A stretch of DNA of 64,000 bases, taken from positions 26,386,001 through 26,450,000 of the forward strand of contig JARKIP010000011.1 of NCBI GenBank assembly GCA_029990175.1, written 5' to 3'. This stretch comes from Petunia secreta (lineage: Eukaryota; Streptophyta; Magnoliopsida; Solanales; Solanaceae). Made by a program: the position numbers and the translations under genes. How positions within the stretch are numbered: the stretch's first letter is position 1; every line of letters starts with the position of its first letter. A model generated the notes under the pieces. That model had not been told where the DNA came from. It ran no database searches and saw only the letters and a list, made by a program, of their open reading frames with translations. Below are positions 10,189 through 21,815 of this stretch, piece by piece.

Positions 10189-12291
10189 GTTTGGCATCCA
10201 TCGTGGGAGCAGAAGAGGCGTACAAAGACCTCAACGATAAAGGAGTAGACCTAAACATGGAAGTAGTGGATCTAGAGATAGACGAAAACCAAAGAGACTT
10301 CGAGTCCCAGGGAGGGAGCCCTACCAAGAGGAAGGGAAAAACTACAACAAGAGACTGCTTGAAGAAAGTGGTGGAAAAACTCATTGAGCCGCAGCAGCAT
10401 CTTCCAGCCCTAATGGTTGATACGTTGTCTAAACGCTTGGAGGAAACGTTCGGAAAGATAATGTTGCTTTAGAATTCCAACAAGGATCGAGGCCCTCAGA
10501 AAACACTCTAGAGTTTGTGGCGTGTCAAGTAAACCTGAATGCAATGTTAGGAAGCTCGGACACTGCCAACGTTCCAGCAACGACAAGTACCACTTTCGAG
10601 GAAGATATAATTCGTAAGCTGAAGGAACAAAGTGACCGAATGGATCAGGGCAGAAGGGGGCGGGGGCTCAACCCATAATAAAGAAGATTGACAAAGACAA
10701 GTCACTCAGCAGCCTTACAAGTCTACCATCGCGCCATCTAGAAAAAAGGCAATGCCTATACGAATCAAAATGGCATAATAAAATACTTGAAATGTTATTT
10801 GCTTAACATTAATTTTATAGTATATTAACTTTTCGTGTACATTAATTTTTAAATTGTATAGCAAAAGATTTAACTTGCTATTCTTTATAACCTAACTAAA
10901 TAATATTTCATAACCAAGTAATCATTAAGTAAATTTGGAAAAATTTCTTCAAAAACTTAATTTGTACAATGCTATAAGTTTTCAAAACAATCATAATACA
11001 ATGGTGTATGAGGAAAGTGAAAATATATGTATGGGGAAGAGTAATGACGTTGGGCCCCAAACAAAGTTTTGAAGGAGTTGAGAGAAACTTATCTGACACC
11101 TGTCTTTTGAGTATATATTGTGCTCAAACTTTAGGAAATTTACCAAAACACTTTAAAGTAGCTAAGTAACAAAAAATCAAAAGAAGGGAAAAAATGAAAC
11201 CTAAAGTGTACTACAACATATGCTATTGGAAGTTCAGAAAAGCTGCGGTTTGCATGCCTCCGATGTACCCAAGTACGATGGCACCACTGATCCTTGCCAT
11301 CACGTTGCAGTTTTTGTAACAGTAATCAAGAGCAATGACTTATCGAAAGAAAAAATCCAATCTGTACTCATAAAGAAGTTTGGTGCCACCCTGACAAAAG
11401 GAGCTTTGAATGGTACATTCAAGTGCAGAAAGGTCCATCAAATCAATCACCCAAATGCTAGATCAATTCATGAAAATGCAATCCGGTGCCCAGAAGCGGG
11501 AGAAATACTGGAGGATATCTTTGAGATCAGGCAGGAATTGAAGAGAGTCAGTTGCTGAGAGGTTACCTGGAAGATTTCAGAATGAGCGTATGACACTCTT
11601 ACCAATACCAGACAACATCGCAACCGTAGCTTTTACTAAAAGCTAAAACCTTAAGTGTTCTGAGGTCACGAGAGAGCTGCTGAGAAGTTTACAAGAGCAC
11701 CCAGCTAAGATATGGAACAATCTATATCATAGCTACTGCCAGAAGCTTAGGATCAATGTCGACTCATTAAAGACATAAAAAAGAAGCGACAACACAAGTC
11801 GCAATGTGATTCGGTCAAGGAGGACAGGTTCGACGATCGTTGGGAGAAAAGCAGGAGGGAATCTCGTTCGGATATGCCAAGGCTGATAGATAGACACATT
11901 GAAGCCCGATAAACAAACTCGCGTGGCAACAAAGGCTCCTTGAACTTTGGGAAGGTACTTGAAAGGTTTGAAGACTCGGTCTATGTGAAAAAGTAGTCGA
12001 CTTTATAAAAAACCACCTGAAAAATACACAGGTCCTAAAGTCCAAAGATATGAAGGCAGACCCAGGAAGAAGGGACCCGTTCCATCAGGATCATGGCCAC
12101 GATACAACCAATTGCAGAGCTTTACTAGTGGAGGTAGCACATCTCCTTACAAAAAGGCACCTTAAGGAGTTGTTATCAGACAAACATAAGAAACCATACA
12201 CAAGAAGCAGGGAGTCAAACCAGCCCAAAGAGTTACGAAAAGCCAAAAGATATATCAACGTAATAGGAGGACCCAAAATAACCAACAGAAC
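10189..12291 (+). pseudogene. Gag of element 1 (Ty3/gypsy), decayed
   Basis: After the primer-binding region a first frame (to 10472) reads a charged N-terminal Gag part (DLNMEVVDLEIDENQ, KKVVEKLI). The capsid-like core resumes at about 11250 with PKYDGTTDPCHHVAVF and FGATLTKGAL, as in Retrotrans_gag proteins of this lineage. The nucleocapsid end lies at 12050-12290 (KADPGRRDPFHQDHGH, NCRALLVEVAHLL, KRYINVIGG) and keeps a partial zinc-knuckle-like CxxxxH remnant. Stops and frameshifts separate these parts, and an AT-rich stretch at about 10775-11205 interrupts the reading. No functional protein is expected. Confidence 0.75.
10775..11205. other. AT-rich insertion-like stretch within gag
   Basis: This segment is much more AT-rich than the flanking gag and has no homology to it by reading. 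No inverted repeat or target duplication was found at its ends, so its origin is unknown. Confidence 0.4.
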
Positions 12292-12294
12292 TAA

Positions 12295-13178
12295 GGGTGG
12301 ACGTCCGGTACTTGAGCTCAGTTTTTGAAAGTTCTGTTCGGTGCTTTAGTATTCGGTTCTTTGGAGGTGAAGGAAAAACCGTACTTTTTATACTTCAGTT
12401 CGGTTTATTTTAATTCGGTTTCGATTTGATTTACCCTTTTTTTTATTTAAACCGAAATTTCTACGCCAAAAAAAATTGAGCTAAACAAGTTATTTATCAA
12501 CCGCAGCAGCAACTCTTAAATTGCAGCAACATCAGCTGTTAAACCGCAACAGCATCAGCTGTTTGACTCATAATATCCCGAAAATGATCGAACATAGCAT
12601 GAAAAATATTTACACAACTCTTTCTCAAAATTGTCAAATCACTCCAAAAGCACAAGCTTTTCTACACAGTCAGTGCAAATTGAATTGTGAAAGAACTGAA
12701 GTTAGTATCAAAATATCTCCTCCTATAGGAAACTAGCACTTTATTTGTCTTCTCTACTATTACCACACGATAGTAATTTAAGAAACTTGGAGAACAAACT
12801 TGAGCGATAATTCTTGAAGTGAAACAGTAAACTGGTTTGAGAACATATGCATTCAAACCTACGCAAGTTAAACCTTAATTCGTAAATTAAATATATATGT
12901 TAAGTTAGTATATTTGAGCTCAAGTAGAAAGTTACAAGTCTACACTATAAAGTGTAAAGTAAACGTAGTAAACTAAAGGTTATAAAAAAGCTCGGTATTT
13001 CGGTTCTTCGGGTAACCGAAGTAATTGTACGCCGAAATCGAGTACAAAAACTGAATACCGAATTACGTGAATTAGACAACCGAATATCGAACAAAAAAAT
13101 TGAAGTACCAAAACCGAAATACCGAACTAGTTCGGTTCGGTTCAATTTTTCAATTTTTTTCGATTTTGTGCCCACCCC
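12295..13178. mobile_element. Non-autonomous DNA transposon with GGGTGG ends and TAA flanks
   Basis: The left end GGGTGGACGTCC and the right end GTGCCCACCCC are imperfect inverted repeats, flanked by TAA at 12292-12294 and TAA at 13179-13181. Both flanks inside are rich in CGGTTCGGT/ACCGAAC words facing each other. A 3-bp TAA duplication fits PIF/Harbinger but could be chance. It separates gag from the protease region of element 1. No transposase is visible. Confidence 0.6.
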
Positions 13179-13194
13179 TAAAAAAAATAGTTAG

Positions 13195-13640
13195 CGGTAA
13201 TGGTTTGTGAAGCCAGTGAAACCGGCAAGGAGGCAATCCACGATGACATGGTCATAAGGACGTAAATGGACTCTACTTCCACACCACGACGCTCTGGTTA
13301 TCACTTTATGGATTGGGGGTTCGGACGTGAAATGTGTCCTTGTTGATGCCGGGAGCACCGTTAATATCGTCAAGTGTGAAGTGGTGTAGGCGATAAGTAT
13401 GGACCAAATAATCCCAAGCTCATATACAATGTCAGGCTTCAACAACTCCAACGAAAGGCCGATTGGAGAGATCATATTACCAGTCAATGCACCAGAAGTG
13501 GTCAAGTATATGTCTTTTCAAGTAATGAGGAGTGGCATACCATACAATATCATCATGGGGAGGGCCTAGATTCACAAAATGCAGGTGGTGTTATCAACCC
13601 TTTTACTAGAAGATAAAGAATCAGACAAATAGGGAGTAGC
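13195..13640 (+). pseudogene. Aspartic protease region of element 1
   Basis: Broken frames spell WIGGSDVKCVLVDAGSTVN at about 13306-13362, a retropepsin active-site segment with V-D-A-G-S in place of the usual D-T/S-G-S/A. This is followed by SMDQIIP, ERPIGEIILPVNAPEVV and IPYNIIMGRA, the flap and C-terminal part typical of Ty3 protease in this family. Stops interrupt it, and reading ends about 13640 without entering reverse transcriptase, so pol was deleted. Confidence 0.75.
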
Positions 13641-13751
13641 AGAGATCTGAGGAGAGCAGCAAGCTTTGAGATAATGTTACACAGCAGCCATCCTAAGTAC
13701 GGCTGGACCACTGTCGGAAAGACTTATTCACTCGAGTGGACAAGCAAAGGC

Positions 13752-14150
13752 GTCATCCGCATGTGCAAAATATGGCTTCATTAGATAAACTAAAGACGTT
13801 CTCTATGGGTGCAAAATATGTCTTCATTAGACAAACTAAAGACTTCCTCCACAGACATAAATGTCTTAATTAGAAAAAATAAAGACATCCTCCATAGGGG
13901 CAAACATATATTCATTAGACGAACTAAAATCATCCTCCCAAGGTGCAAACATATCTTCATTATAAAAGTAAAGACGTCCTCTATGGGTGCAAGAATATTT
14001 TCATCAGACAATTACAAAAAATTCTCTCTATGGGTGCAACATGTCTCCGATGAGCAAAACAAAGACACCTCCACGAGCACAGAAACGTACCCAACGGACA
14101 AGAAAAGACATTTTTCGTAAGCATAAAGACGCTCCCAGTGCACACTTATT
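13752..14150. repeat. Diverged tandem repeat, unit about 43-47 bp, 8-9 copies
   Basis: Units share the pattern TCCTCCATGGGTGCAAA-ATCTTCATTAGAC-AACTAAAGAC with substitutions and small indels; the ends fade out. It lies between protease and the opposite-strand gene of element 1. Internal tandem repeats are known from some Tat-lineage elements such as Retand. Confidence 0.8.
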
Positions 14151-14289
14151 CCAACAACAGTTAAAAAGACATAACTTAAGGATAAGCATGGAATTCACAA
14201 AAGCAAATAATGAAGCACAAAGCCAAGCAAACTAAAATAAGGCATTTGATCATAATGCCTGGAGGCTGCAAGTGCATAAAAAAAGAAGC

Positions 14290-16962
14290 TATAAAAAGCT
14301 AACCTAATCTAGGGGGAGCTAGTTCTCAGCTGAAGGGGGAACATTTTCCTCAGCCACATCCCCAGATGTGCCGCATTCATCACTAACCTGGCCCCCAGAT
14401 ATATCAGCACCATCATCTTCCAAGCTCTCATTTCTTCATCAATATCAGACACCATCTGGGTATCCGCTTTAGCCACCAAGACTTGCATGTCTTTAAATTG
14501 AAATACAAATTCAAGGTCAGGATTATCGCACACTCATTTCAGAGTTGCCAGTCCCGTGGCCACGGTCATCCAGTCAAGTTTGACTAGATGCCTTTTCTCT
14601 TAAACATGAAGGCGATAGCAAAGGTTATCATAAATTTTCTAAAAACACTCGACGTCATGCCTGAAATCATCACATGAAGCCTTCAACTCCCCGCATTCAT
14701 TTCTTAACTTCTCTTTAGCCTCCCAAAGTTTGTCTGGAACCCGCCTAACCTCGAGTATTCGCTCCATAACATTAAAAACATGCTGCTCTAGGCCCAATAG
14801 ATCGGCCTTCAAGCGAGTAGCTTTGACTTTATCCACAGCCTCAAAAACCTCCTTCTCGTGCACAGATGATTCAAGCTTCTAAATATGCTCATTCAGCTGG
14901 CACCTTACCAGGTCAGTCTTCTTTCTAAGCCCATCTGAATAAATTCGACTCTAGTTCCACTGAGAATTCAGGAACTTAATCTAAGTGTCCAGTCATTTTT
15001 TCTCTTTGTCAAAAGGGCGCAAGCTCTCGACAATGGCCTGCAAGATATCATTCTCTTCATAGAGACGCCACTTCTCCTGCTTCTAATCATAGCCTGATGT
15101 AATGCCTTCAGATAGTAATCAGTTCCTAAGAGGGAAAATAAATGATATGAGCAAACGAGATGAGAAGTTGAAAAATAGAAAAGCAACGCAAGGCACTTAC
15201 CTTCATATGGAAACATGCTATATTGCTCAACAGCCCGTCGAATGAAAACTTACTGAAACTTTTTCTTATAAGGGACTCTCTAAGTCCCGAATGGCCACAA
15301 CAAGGTCATCAGGCCTATGGACCATATTAACTCCCACAAAAATAGGTATTAGGATCTCACAATCCTGTCCTTGTGAAGAAGCAGCTTCCCCCGCGATAGC
15401 AGCAGCATCACCAGCAGTGGCAGTCTCATCCTAAGCAGCCATCGTGCCATCAACGATGGTCTACTTCCCTAGATGATGCTTGAATGGAGGGCTCGATCGA
15501 TCAGGGGTAGAATCTTGTATAGTTAGAAGGAAAATACTATAAATATCAATTCAACAACTGGAACACAAACAAAAGCGAAAGGATAACAACTAACATGCAT
15601 GAGTAGCAGGAGTGACGGGCCAATGGCTTTATCGCTGCATGTCTCTTCTTCAGCTTTAGAAATGGACTCAATAATGTGTTTTAGCTTCCGAGAAACGGGA
15701 ACAACCACCGGAGTAGCGTTAGCGCAAGATGCATTCGCTGCCATAGGGACCTCAGTAGTTGTTGTCTCAATGACAAGAGGGACTTCAGTAGCCCTCGTTG
15801 TGGCTGCTGGAGCAGGAGAAGAAGTGCATGAAGGCTTCAGAGAACTTCTCATTTTCTTTTTCAAGACCAAGACACTAGAGAACTCCTTAGAGAGCCTGGT
15901 TTCACATCGAACAAAGCTTCCTATTGCACGAAAATCATTGGTATTGTTCAAAGTGGAACTGCCTCTTTTCCCTCGAGGCCAAATTTTTTATGGACTCATG
16001 AATATGAGAAAACATAGATAAAATAAAATAGTTGATCCCGATGCCAAGAACGAGACATACCATGATTCTTGGCCTAACAGTGCTTCAGAGTAGCAACAGA
16101 TTTGAACATCCTCATCCATAGAGAAGTAAGAGTAAATACTTTCCTCACCTAATCAACCATGTGGTCATGTGAAAAGAGAAAAATTGTCAAACGATGCACT
16201 ATATAAAGACTAAAATGTCATTAAAGGAAAATCTACAACAAGTGCAAATCGAATGATGGAACCAAAGAAGAATTTACACTTTCCATGGAGAAACTCCGGA
16301 AAAGGAGAAACGATAGTTCTCCCCAAGTCTGAAGTCCGGAAGGCCACATAATGGAAGCACCAGCCGCAGTTGTTAACATCCTCGTGTTTAAAATGATAAA
16401 ATTTCTGACCTCGCCTCTTGAATTTCATAATGCCCTTTTTAAATAATTACTTTATGACCTCGCCTGTTGAATTTCATAATGCCCTTTTTAAATAATTTGG
16501 GGGACTATAAGGGCATGGAGATGCCAAAAGCTGAATAAGAAGCCCGCCTTGAGAGCCAGATAGTCTAGAGTTGAGATCAAATTGCACGCTGAGGGGCCGA
16601 TCTGGGCCAAATGGATGTTGTACTAACGACATATCTTTTCAACAGTAGGGTGCACCAGTAACCAGAGACCAATCGTGAAAGAGTAAGTATGCACGAAGGA
16701 GTTCCCTTCATGATGGCTACAAACCCTCTCCTCTGCTGAAGGGGTAATGATCTCAACATTGGCATCCACGCTACAGTCCTTCCTCACTTGCAGAAGCACA
16801 TCCTTCGTTATATCAGCGGGTAAGCTTCAATAGTGAGGTTCATCGTCTTATATTGGTTTCAATTTGCAACTGAATTCTGCCTTCACCATCAATCTAGGGG
16901 TTTGCAAAAATGTATGATTGCACACTAAAATCATCGCAAAGGAAATTTACAAGAGCAGCCAT
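14290..16962 (-). pseudogene. Opposite-strand accessory gene of element 1 (aORF), plant retrotransposon/mobile-domain-like, decayed
   Basis: Read on the minus strand from about 16962 (ATGGCTGCT...), pieces recall the putative gypsy-type transposon (Transposase_28-like) or plant-mobile-domain class. These are HTYSFTIGLW, a WHLHAL motif at about 16520, FKRRGQKFYHF at about 16420 and GWCFHYVAFRTSDLG. A Lys/Glu-rich coiled-coil-like segment follows at 14863-14639 (KADLLGLEQHVFNVMERI, KEKLRNECGELKASCDD). The tail ends near 14300. Stops, frameshifts and probable introns break it. The same domain layout occurs on the opposite strand of element 3 (18000-19710), which supports a real gene in their ancestor. 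A TATA box lies upstream at 17053. The function is unknown. Confidence 0.6.
16408..16497. repeat. Short tandem duplication in the accessory gene
   Basis: The block TGACCTCGCC-T-TTGAATTTCATAATGCCC occurs twice in tandem, about 45 bp apart, with one mismatch in the shared core. It adds a second copy of the segment next to the KRRG motif. Confidence 0.85.
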
Positions 16963-17052
16963 TGAAGAATAAATGAGCGAGAAAGTTACCAGATCCAACA
17001 CAATGATCAATTAAGAAAATTGGAAGAAAGCAACAAAGTGAACAAAATGGGC

Positions 17053-17062
17053 TTATATATAA
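17053..17062 (-). promoter_or_regulatory. TATA box for the opposite-strand gene of element 1
   Basis: The minus strand reads TATATATAAGCCC, about 90 bp before the likely start codon of the accessory gene at 16962. A TT/CT-rich leader follows. It lies just inside the 3' LTR of element 1 and points into the element, so the gene could be transcribed independently of the LTR. Confidence 0.55.
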
Positions 17063-17336
17063 AAATGAAAGCGAGGCATATAGAAGGGCGAATAATTAAT
17101 ACAGGGCATGGAGACGCGCTAACGATGGCGGACATAAGAAGACACACTAGTGGCAGATTATGGCAGAGTAATAGTAATGTTGGAAAGATGCAAGGATATC
17201 CATCCACTTAGGAATTAACACATGTGAGTACGTGAGTATGATACAACAACTATCGAAGTTGAGACATTGTAGAGCACAGAAGTTTCCTACTACTTTCTGA
17301 GCACTTGCATTAGCACTCAGAAAGTGAGGGACTGAC

Positions 17337-17781
17337 TTGGTTGATAAAATTATGCCACCTATAATAACGGGCTCAAAGGCTCATTGGACCGGTTTAAGTA
17401 AACCCATAAGAACAACTAGTGCTAGAAGTTTAAGAGTGTCACGCCAGCTTCTTCAGCTACGGTCGTAGGAGGCGTACGAATGCAGGACCGACAAACAGCT
17501 TTACCAAACCTTAGAACATTTAGTTCAACCCTACTCCTACTTAGGGTAGAGTTTGGGCAACCGCCTCTTGTAATTGGCAAAAGGCCTCACGTAGAAGTAT
17601 TACACTAGAATTAAAATTGGGGTAAAGCGTAGCCTATAAATACCCCCATCATCCCCATTTTATTTTCTACGTCGAGATTCAACTAGAATATTACTTCTTT
17701 CTTTAAGCAATATAAATCTTACTTTACTTCACCTGCTTCGATATTTTGTTATTGTGTGTGGCCTAATTCAGAAATTTAACT
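17337..17781 (+). repeat. 3' LTR of element 1, main part
   Basis: It begins TTGGTTGATAAAATTATGCC directly after a purine-rich primer tract (CAGAAAGTGAGGGACTGAC, 17318-17336) and matches the 5' LTR. A TATA-like CCTATAAATACC lies at about 17633. It is cut after TAACT at 17781 by element 3. The missing tail (TTTTTTCTTAGCGATCAAG...CACAAAGA) continues at 31858-31888, after the second TAACT. Confidence 0.88.
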
Positions 17782-17890
17782 AGTTTATGCCTAAAATTTG
17801 CTTAATAGGTTAAGCAGATAAAATTTGTAAGAGAGTCATAAGCCATGCGGTAAATTCAAAGAACAAGTAATAAACAGAGAAATAAGTAGA
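17782..17890 (-). repeat. 3' LTR remnant of element 3
   Basis: The plus-strand sequence AGTTTATGCCTAAAATTTGC onward matches the start of the intact LTR copy at 31390. Only about 110 bp remain. The rest of the LTR and the polypurine tract are deleted, and the sequence passes directly into the accessory gene. Confidence 0.75.
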
Positions 17891-17924
17891 GTTTCGAAAA
17901 TAATTGCATGATACAGGTGCAAAC

Positions 17925-19710
17925 GGCTAATCATGAGGCTGAGAATGATAATATTTCTATCGAGTATTACCCTTTTGTTGTCGTTCCTGATTATATTCCC
18001 TGTATCAGAATTGAGAATGTCGTTGGCCATCCTTGGTCGATATCATTTTTCCTACTGGTAAAGAAATGATCTCCACTCATCATGTTGGTTATCCGATGGT
18101 ACATACTTACCCCTTTACTCTTCATCTCAACAAGCGTGTGTATTCGATTTTTGAGGAAATATGTCATCACTACAACATCTGCTTAGGTTTAGTCGTGCCC
18201 TCTGTCTCGCGTTTGGTAGCCGTACTAGACCACCTGGCTAACTATGCTGGGTTGGACTGCACGATCTGGCACCTCCATGCCTTCTACTCTCCTCATCGTC
18301 ATAAAGCTGGTATGTTGAACTATAAGAGAAGAGGGAGGAAGGGCATTGTCTCCAACAGTGAGGATTTCAAATACCACGACTAGTTCCACTGATATGTGGC
18401 GGTGTGTACCTCCAGCATAGTCACATCCTACCCCTTTCCAAAGGTCTTCAATAGGAATCATAAGTCCACGTACTTTAGTTCCGTACAGTTTGATTACCAC
18501 CTACTGTGTTGCCTTTTGCATTTTATAGTGACCTCCACGACTACTCTTCCGATCTCTCATGATGCATTGGCTGCATGGGTCACCATTATTTTTGCCAAGA
18601 ATCCTGCCAAAACGATGAATTTTACGGCCCTAGCCAACATGAATGGTTGGTGAGCAAAAGATCACGGTATGTCAATCTCTTTTGTGCAACTACAAATCTT
18701 GTCTTTTGACTGCGCCTGATATCTTCTTCTTTTTACATGAGTTTCTTGTTGCCCTATGCCTGAGCTGAGAGAATTTCGATTGCTATCCATACATTGCTCC
18801 TCTTCCTGATATCCTGGCCTCTGCAGAGAGGGTCGTTGAGAGAGCTAATAGATTCCGCTCCTCGAAAATAAAGAGGTCTAGTAAGTTGGAAAAGGTCGTG
18901 GTTGATGAAACACCTTTGATAATCTCTGACACAGAGGAAGTCCCCTTGAATGCTCGAACCTGAGGCAGTGTTGTCGTTACTCCAAAACTTTGCCCATCTA
19001 TATGCAAGCGTTGACACCTTACCGGTGAGGGCTGTGAAGCTGAAGAGGAGGTCAGTGCGGGGGACGAAGTTGTCGTCCCAGCGGTTCACTTTGAAGCTCC
19101 AATATCAGGTTTGTTTAACCCTTTTCTTCTTTATATTAATTCAACCACTTCGCGCACATTATTGACGGTTCCTCATTAAACGTCTGCTACTATGTTCCCT
19201 GCTCCTCAGTCGATTAGCTCTATTTCTCAACATCGTCCTAGCAAGGAGGTGGTTGAAACTGGTGTTGTCGTTGCAGAGCACATCGGTGGATTCCGTGAGA
19301 TTGTTATCCCCATTGATGTGGGAATTAATCTGTTCCAGAATCTAGGCACTGCGACTGGTAATACTGCTGAGCTGGTTGGTTTATCTGAACAAAGACACCT
19401 CTCCAGCTACAGCTATCATGACCATCTTAGGGTTGCTGCACTTGCTACTCTCTATAAGGTCCATTAAAACCCTGACCTTGACCTGTCTGCAAAGATTGCT
19501 TCTATGACCAAGCAAGTAGCTTAAGCAGATGCTTAGTTGGGATCTGACCCTGAAGATGGTTCTAAAAAAGCCATTGGTGATGGAGGAGATGACCTATCAA
19601 CTTGGGAGCCTGCAATTGATGAAGCAGGACCTTCGCGGAGCGTTGCCATAGAGGGAAGTCCCCCTTACTTTCACCCTAATGTTTTTCCATTATCTATTGT
19701 TTGCTTGTGA
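17925..19710 (+). pseudogene. Opposite-strand accessory gene of element 3 (aORF), homologous to that of element 1
   Basis: It lies on the plus strand while the element reads minus. Blocks such as MVHTYPFTLHLN (about 18087), CHHYNICLGLVVPSV, LDHLANYAGLD, IWHLHAFYSPH (18263) and YKRRGRKGIVSNSEDFKYHDW align motif by motif with the minus-strand gene of element 1. A further open piece (about 18480-18650) ends ALANMNGW. Then comes a GT..AG-style gap, and later pieces (RPSKEVVETGVVVAEHIGG, 19225-19290) run to a stop near 19710. Several frameshifts and stops make it non-functional. The family recalls Transposase_28/plant mobile domain proteins carried by gypsy elements. The biochemical role is unknown. 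Confidence 0.65.
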
Positions 19711-20555
19711 CGATCATAGCCTTTTCATCGTAAGCAGTTTAAATAATGGTCTTGGAAAACTTATGTTTTCATAAGTTTGTGCCTATATAGACATATATGC
19801 GCCGAGAGTTAGGTGGCTTTTGTTAAATTGGTTATAGATGCCCTTCTTTATTCTAATGCTTAGAATGTCAGCGTATTATTGTGAGCCTGCTCTGGCGTTA
19901 CGTCTGTTGATTACTAGTTTGCACCAGCAAGTGGTGGCTTAAGTTGCGTCTGTGATAGACGTATTTTAATTAGGGCAAGGCATGCGGCCTCAAGAGGACG
20001 ACTTTAGCCCATTATATTCAACGGGACAGTTTTGCATTCAAGCTAGAACGACTGTGCTTGTCCACTCGAGTGCTTAACTCTTTGCTGGCATTATGCCAGC
20101 ATGCATCCCTACCGACATGTTGGTGCATTTATTGAATTGATGATTTCAACCTACGGTAATGCCTGGCTTAACTAGAAGTGATCTAGCTTTGAGCGAGTAA
20201 TTTACTCTATTTTGTAATGAAAGTAAGTATATTACTTCAACTCAAATATAGCCAAGACTATGAATAGTTGGATCATTGATGGATCTGAATATAAAACCGA
20301 CTAAAGTAGAATAATAGTTTCATTGAATAAAAAGAGAGCGCGCTGGGCCCATATTGTTGCGGGTGCGAAACCCCTAACATGCATGAAAGAAAATAACACT
20401 TGAAAAACTAAAGGAACTAATTAAAGTAAATAACCAAAGAAAAAATTATACTTCCATATATCCCACTCCTATTCCACCCCAAACTTTCAATCAACTAATT
20501 TACTGGAGCAATTGTCTTGGAAGATTGAAATTTTAGGGTCATCTCTATCTTCATG
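19711..20555. other. Non-coding internal part of element 3
   Basis: It lies between the accessory gene and the protease region, where pol would be in an autonomous relative. No RT, RNase H or integrase motif was found on either strand. Confidence 0.55.
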
Positions 20556-20559
20556 GTGG

Positions 20560-21085
20560 CTTGCCTCTTTCAGTATGTTGGGTTTTTCCGCTCCAATGAT
20601 TGCCATTGTATAACATCCCCTTGCCACCTACTTCTCTTCGTGTATCTCTTTTACTACCCATTCAGTAGGGTATTTAAGCTTTTCGGTGCAAGGTGGAGGG
20701 CACTGCCCTCATCTAGTGGATATAAGGCCATCCTACAATAGCGTTGTAGGGGACACCTTCTTTAATTACCTGGAAAGCCGTGATGTGGTCTCCTCCATGT
20801 GTGCGGACTACAAGATTCAGCTCCCTCACAGACTTCTCAAATTAGCTGTTGATGTCTCTCAAAGTGTAGGCGCTTGGAGTCACTTAGTCTTCAAATCCCA
20901 TGGCCTGTACAGTCTCCCACTTGATCAAGTTTATGGCACTGCCAGTGCTGACCAGGATGCATTTAACATCTGTGTCACCCATCATTAGTGTTATGACCAA
21001 GGCGTCATAATGGGGATTATCACTTTGGGCTCTGCCACATCTTGTTTAGAGCCATCGGGCAGCATGGGGTTGCTGATTATGACAT
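20560..21085 (-). pseudogene. Protease region of element 3
   Basis: Minus-strand pieces read KCILVSTGSAINLIKWE (about 20965-20915), a retropepsin active site in which the catalytic Asp of D-T-G is replaced by Ser. IPYNAIVGWPYI follows at about 20770-20735. Stops and frameshifts occur throughout. The reading ends about 20560 without a following RT. Confidence 0.7.
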
Positions 21086-21810
21086 TCACAAACCTTTTGG
21101 GCTAGGGCAGGCTTGGAGGACCCTCTGAGCTCCTATTTTTGGCGTACGTCTGCTCCCTCTTTCCGTTAGCAGTTCTTTCAAATAAGTATTGTTGAGTAGA
21201 CTCATTACTCCTAGGATCAGGACGTTACAGCCTGCAGTCTCATGTATATGGTCGCTGTGGAACTTGTAGAAGAGGTTTGGATCCCTCTTGCCGGGCTCCC
21301 GCCTCATGTTGTTAGGGCATCATACGGGGGTATTTTTCAGGTGATCCTTTACGAATTCCACTACATTAACGCGTAGCCCCAGCCCCTCAAATTTATTGGG
21401 AGCTCTTTCGATGTTAAGCAGCTCCCTTGTGAGCATATAAAGTTACCTTTCAGGTGTCTTCACGTTTCTTAGCAAGCTTTGGGAGATCGGCCCTGGAGTC
21501 TCTCCAGCTCTACTTTCCTCTGTCCCCAACTCGAGGTTCTTTTACGTGCTCTCGCTTTTTGCTCCGCTCGCTGACGTCCTCGATGGCTCGTCGGGTGCTA
21601 TCATCGAGCGTCGGGGATGGATCTGGCTCGAGATTGAGCTTTTAATTGTTCCGTTGATGTAAGGCATCCCATGTCGTTACCTAGTGTTGAGTAAGACTCC
21701 ATTGAAGCTCTCGTGTAGCTAGTGATCCTTCGGATTTTAGACTCTTACTGAAGGCCCACAATGATGTTATCGGGTACTAGGGGAAGCTCCATGCATTCGC
21801 TCTAGAATCT
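21086..21810 (-). pseudogene. Gag of element 3, C-terminal part (downstream of the element 2 insertion)
   Basis: On the minus strand, an ELPLVPDNII-type segment follows at once after the insertion point and continues the capsid reading broken at 30447. The nucleocapsid part is MRREPGKRDPNLFYKFHSDH...ETAGCNVL at 21307-21086, with a degenerate zinc-knuckle (HxxxxC). The reading is broken. Confidence 0.7.
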
Positions 21811-21815
21811 CTCTA

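Noticed and set aside
15599..16021. 140-codon plus-strand frame in element 1
   Set aside because: It lies antisense to the decayed accessory gene, has no recognisable motif and is the mirror of an equally long minus-strand frame.
18225..19089. Minus-strand frames opposite the element 3 accessory gene
   Set aside because: They are shadows: the plus strand carries the motifs shared with element 1, the minus strand none.
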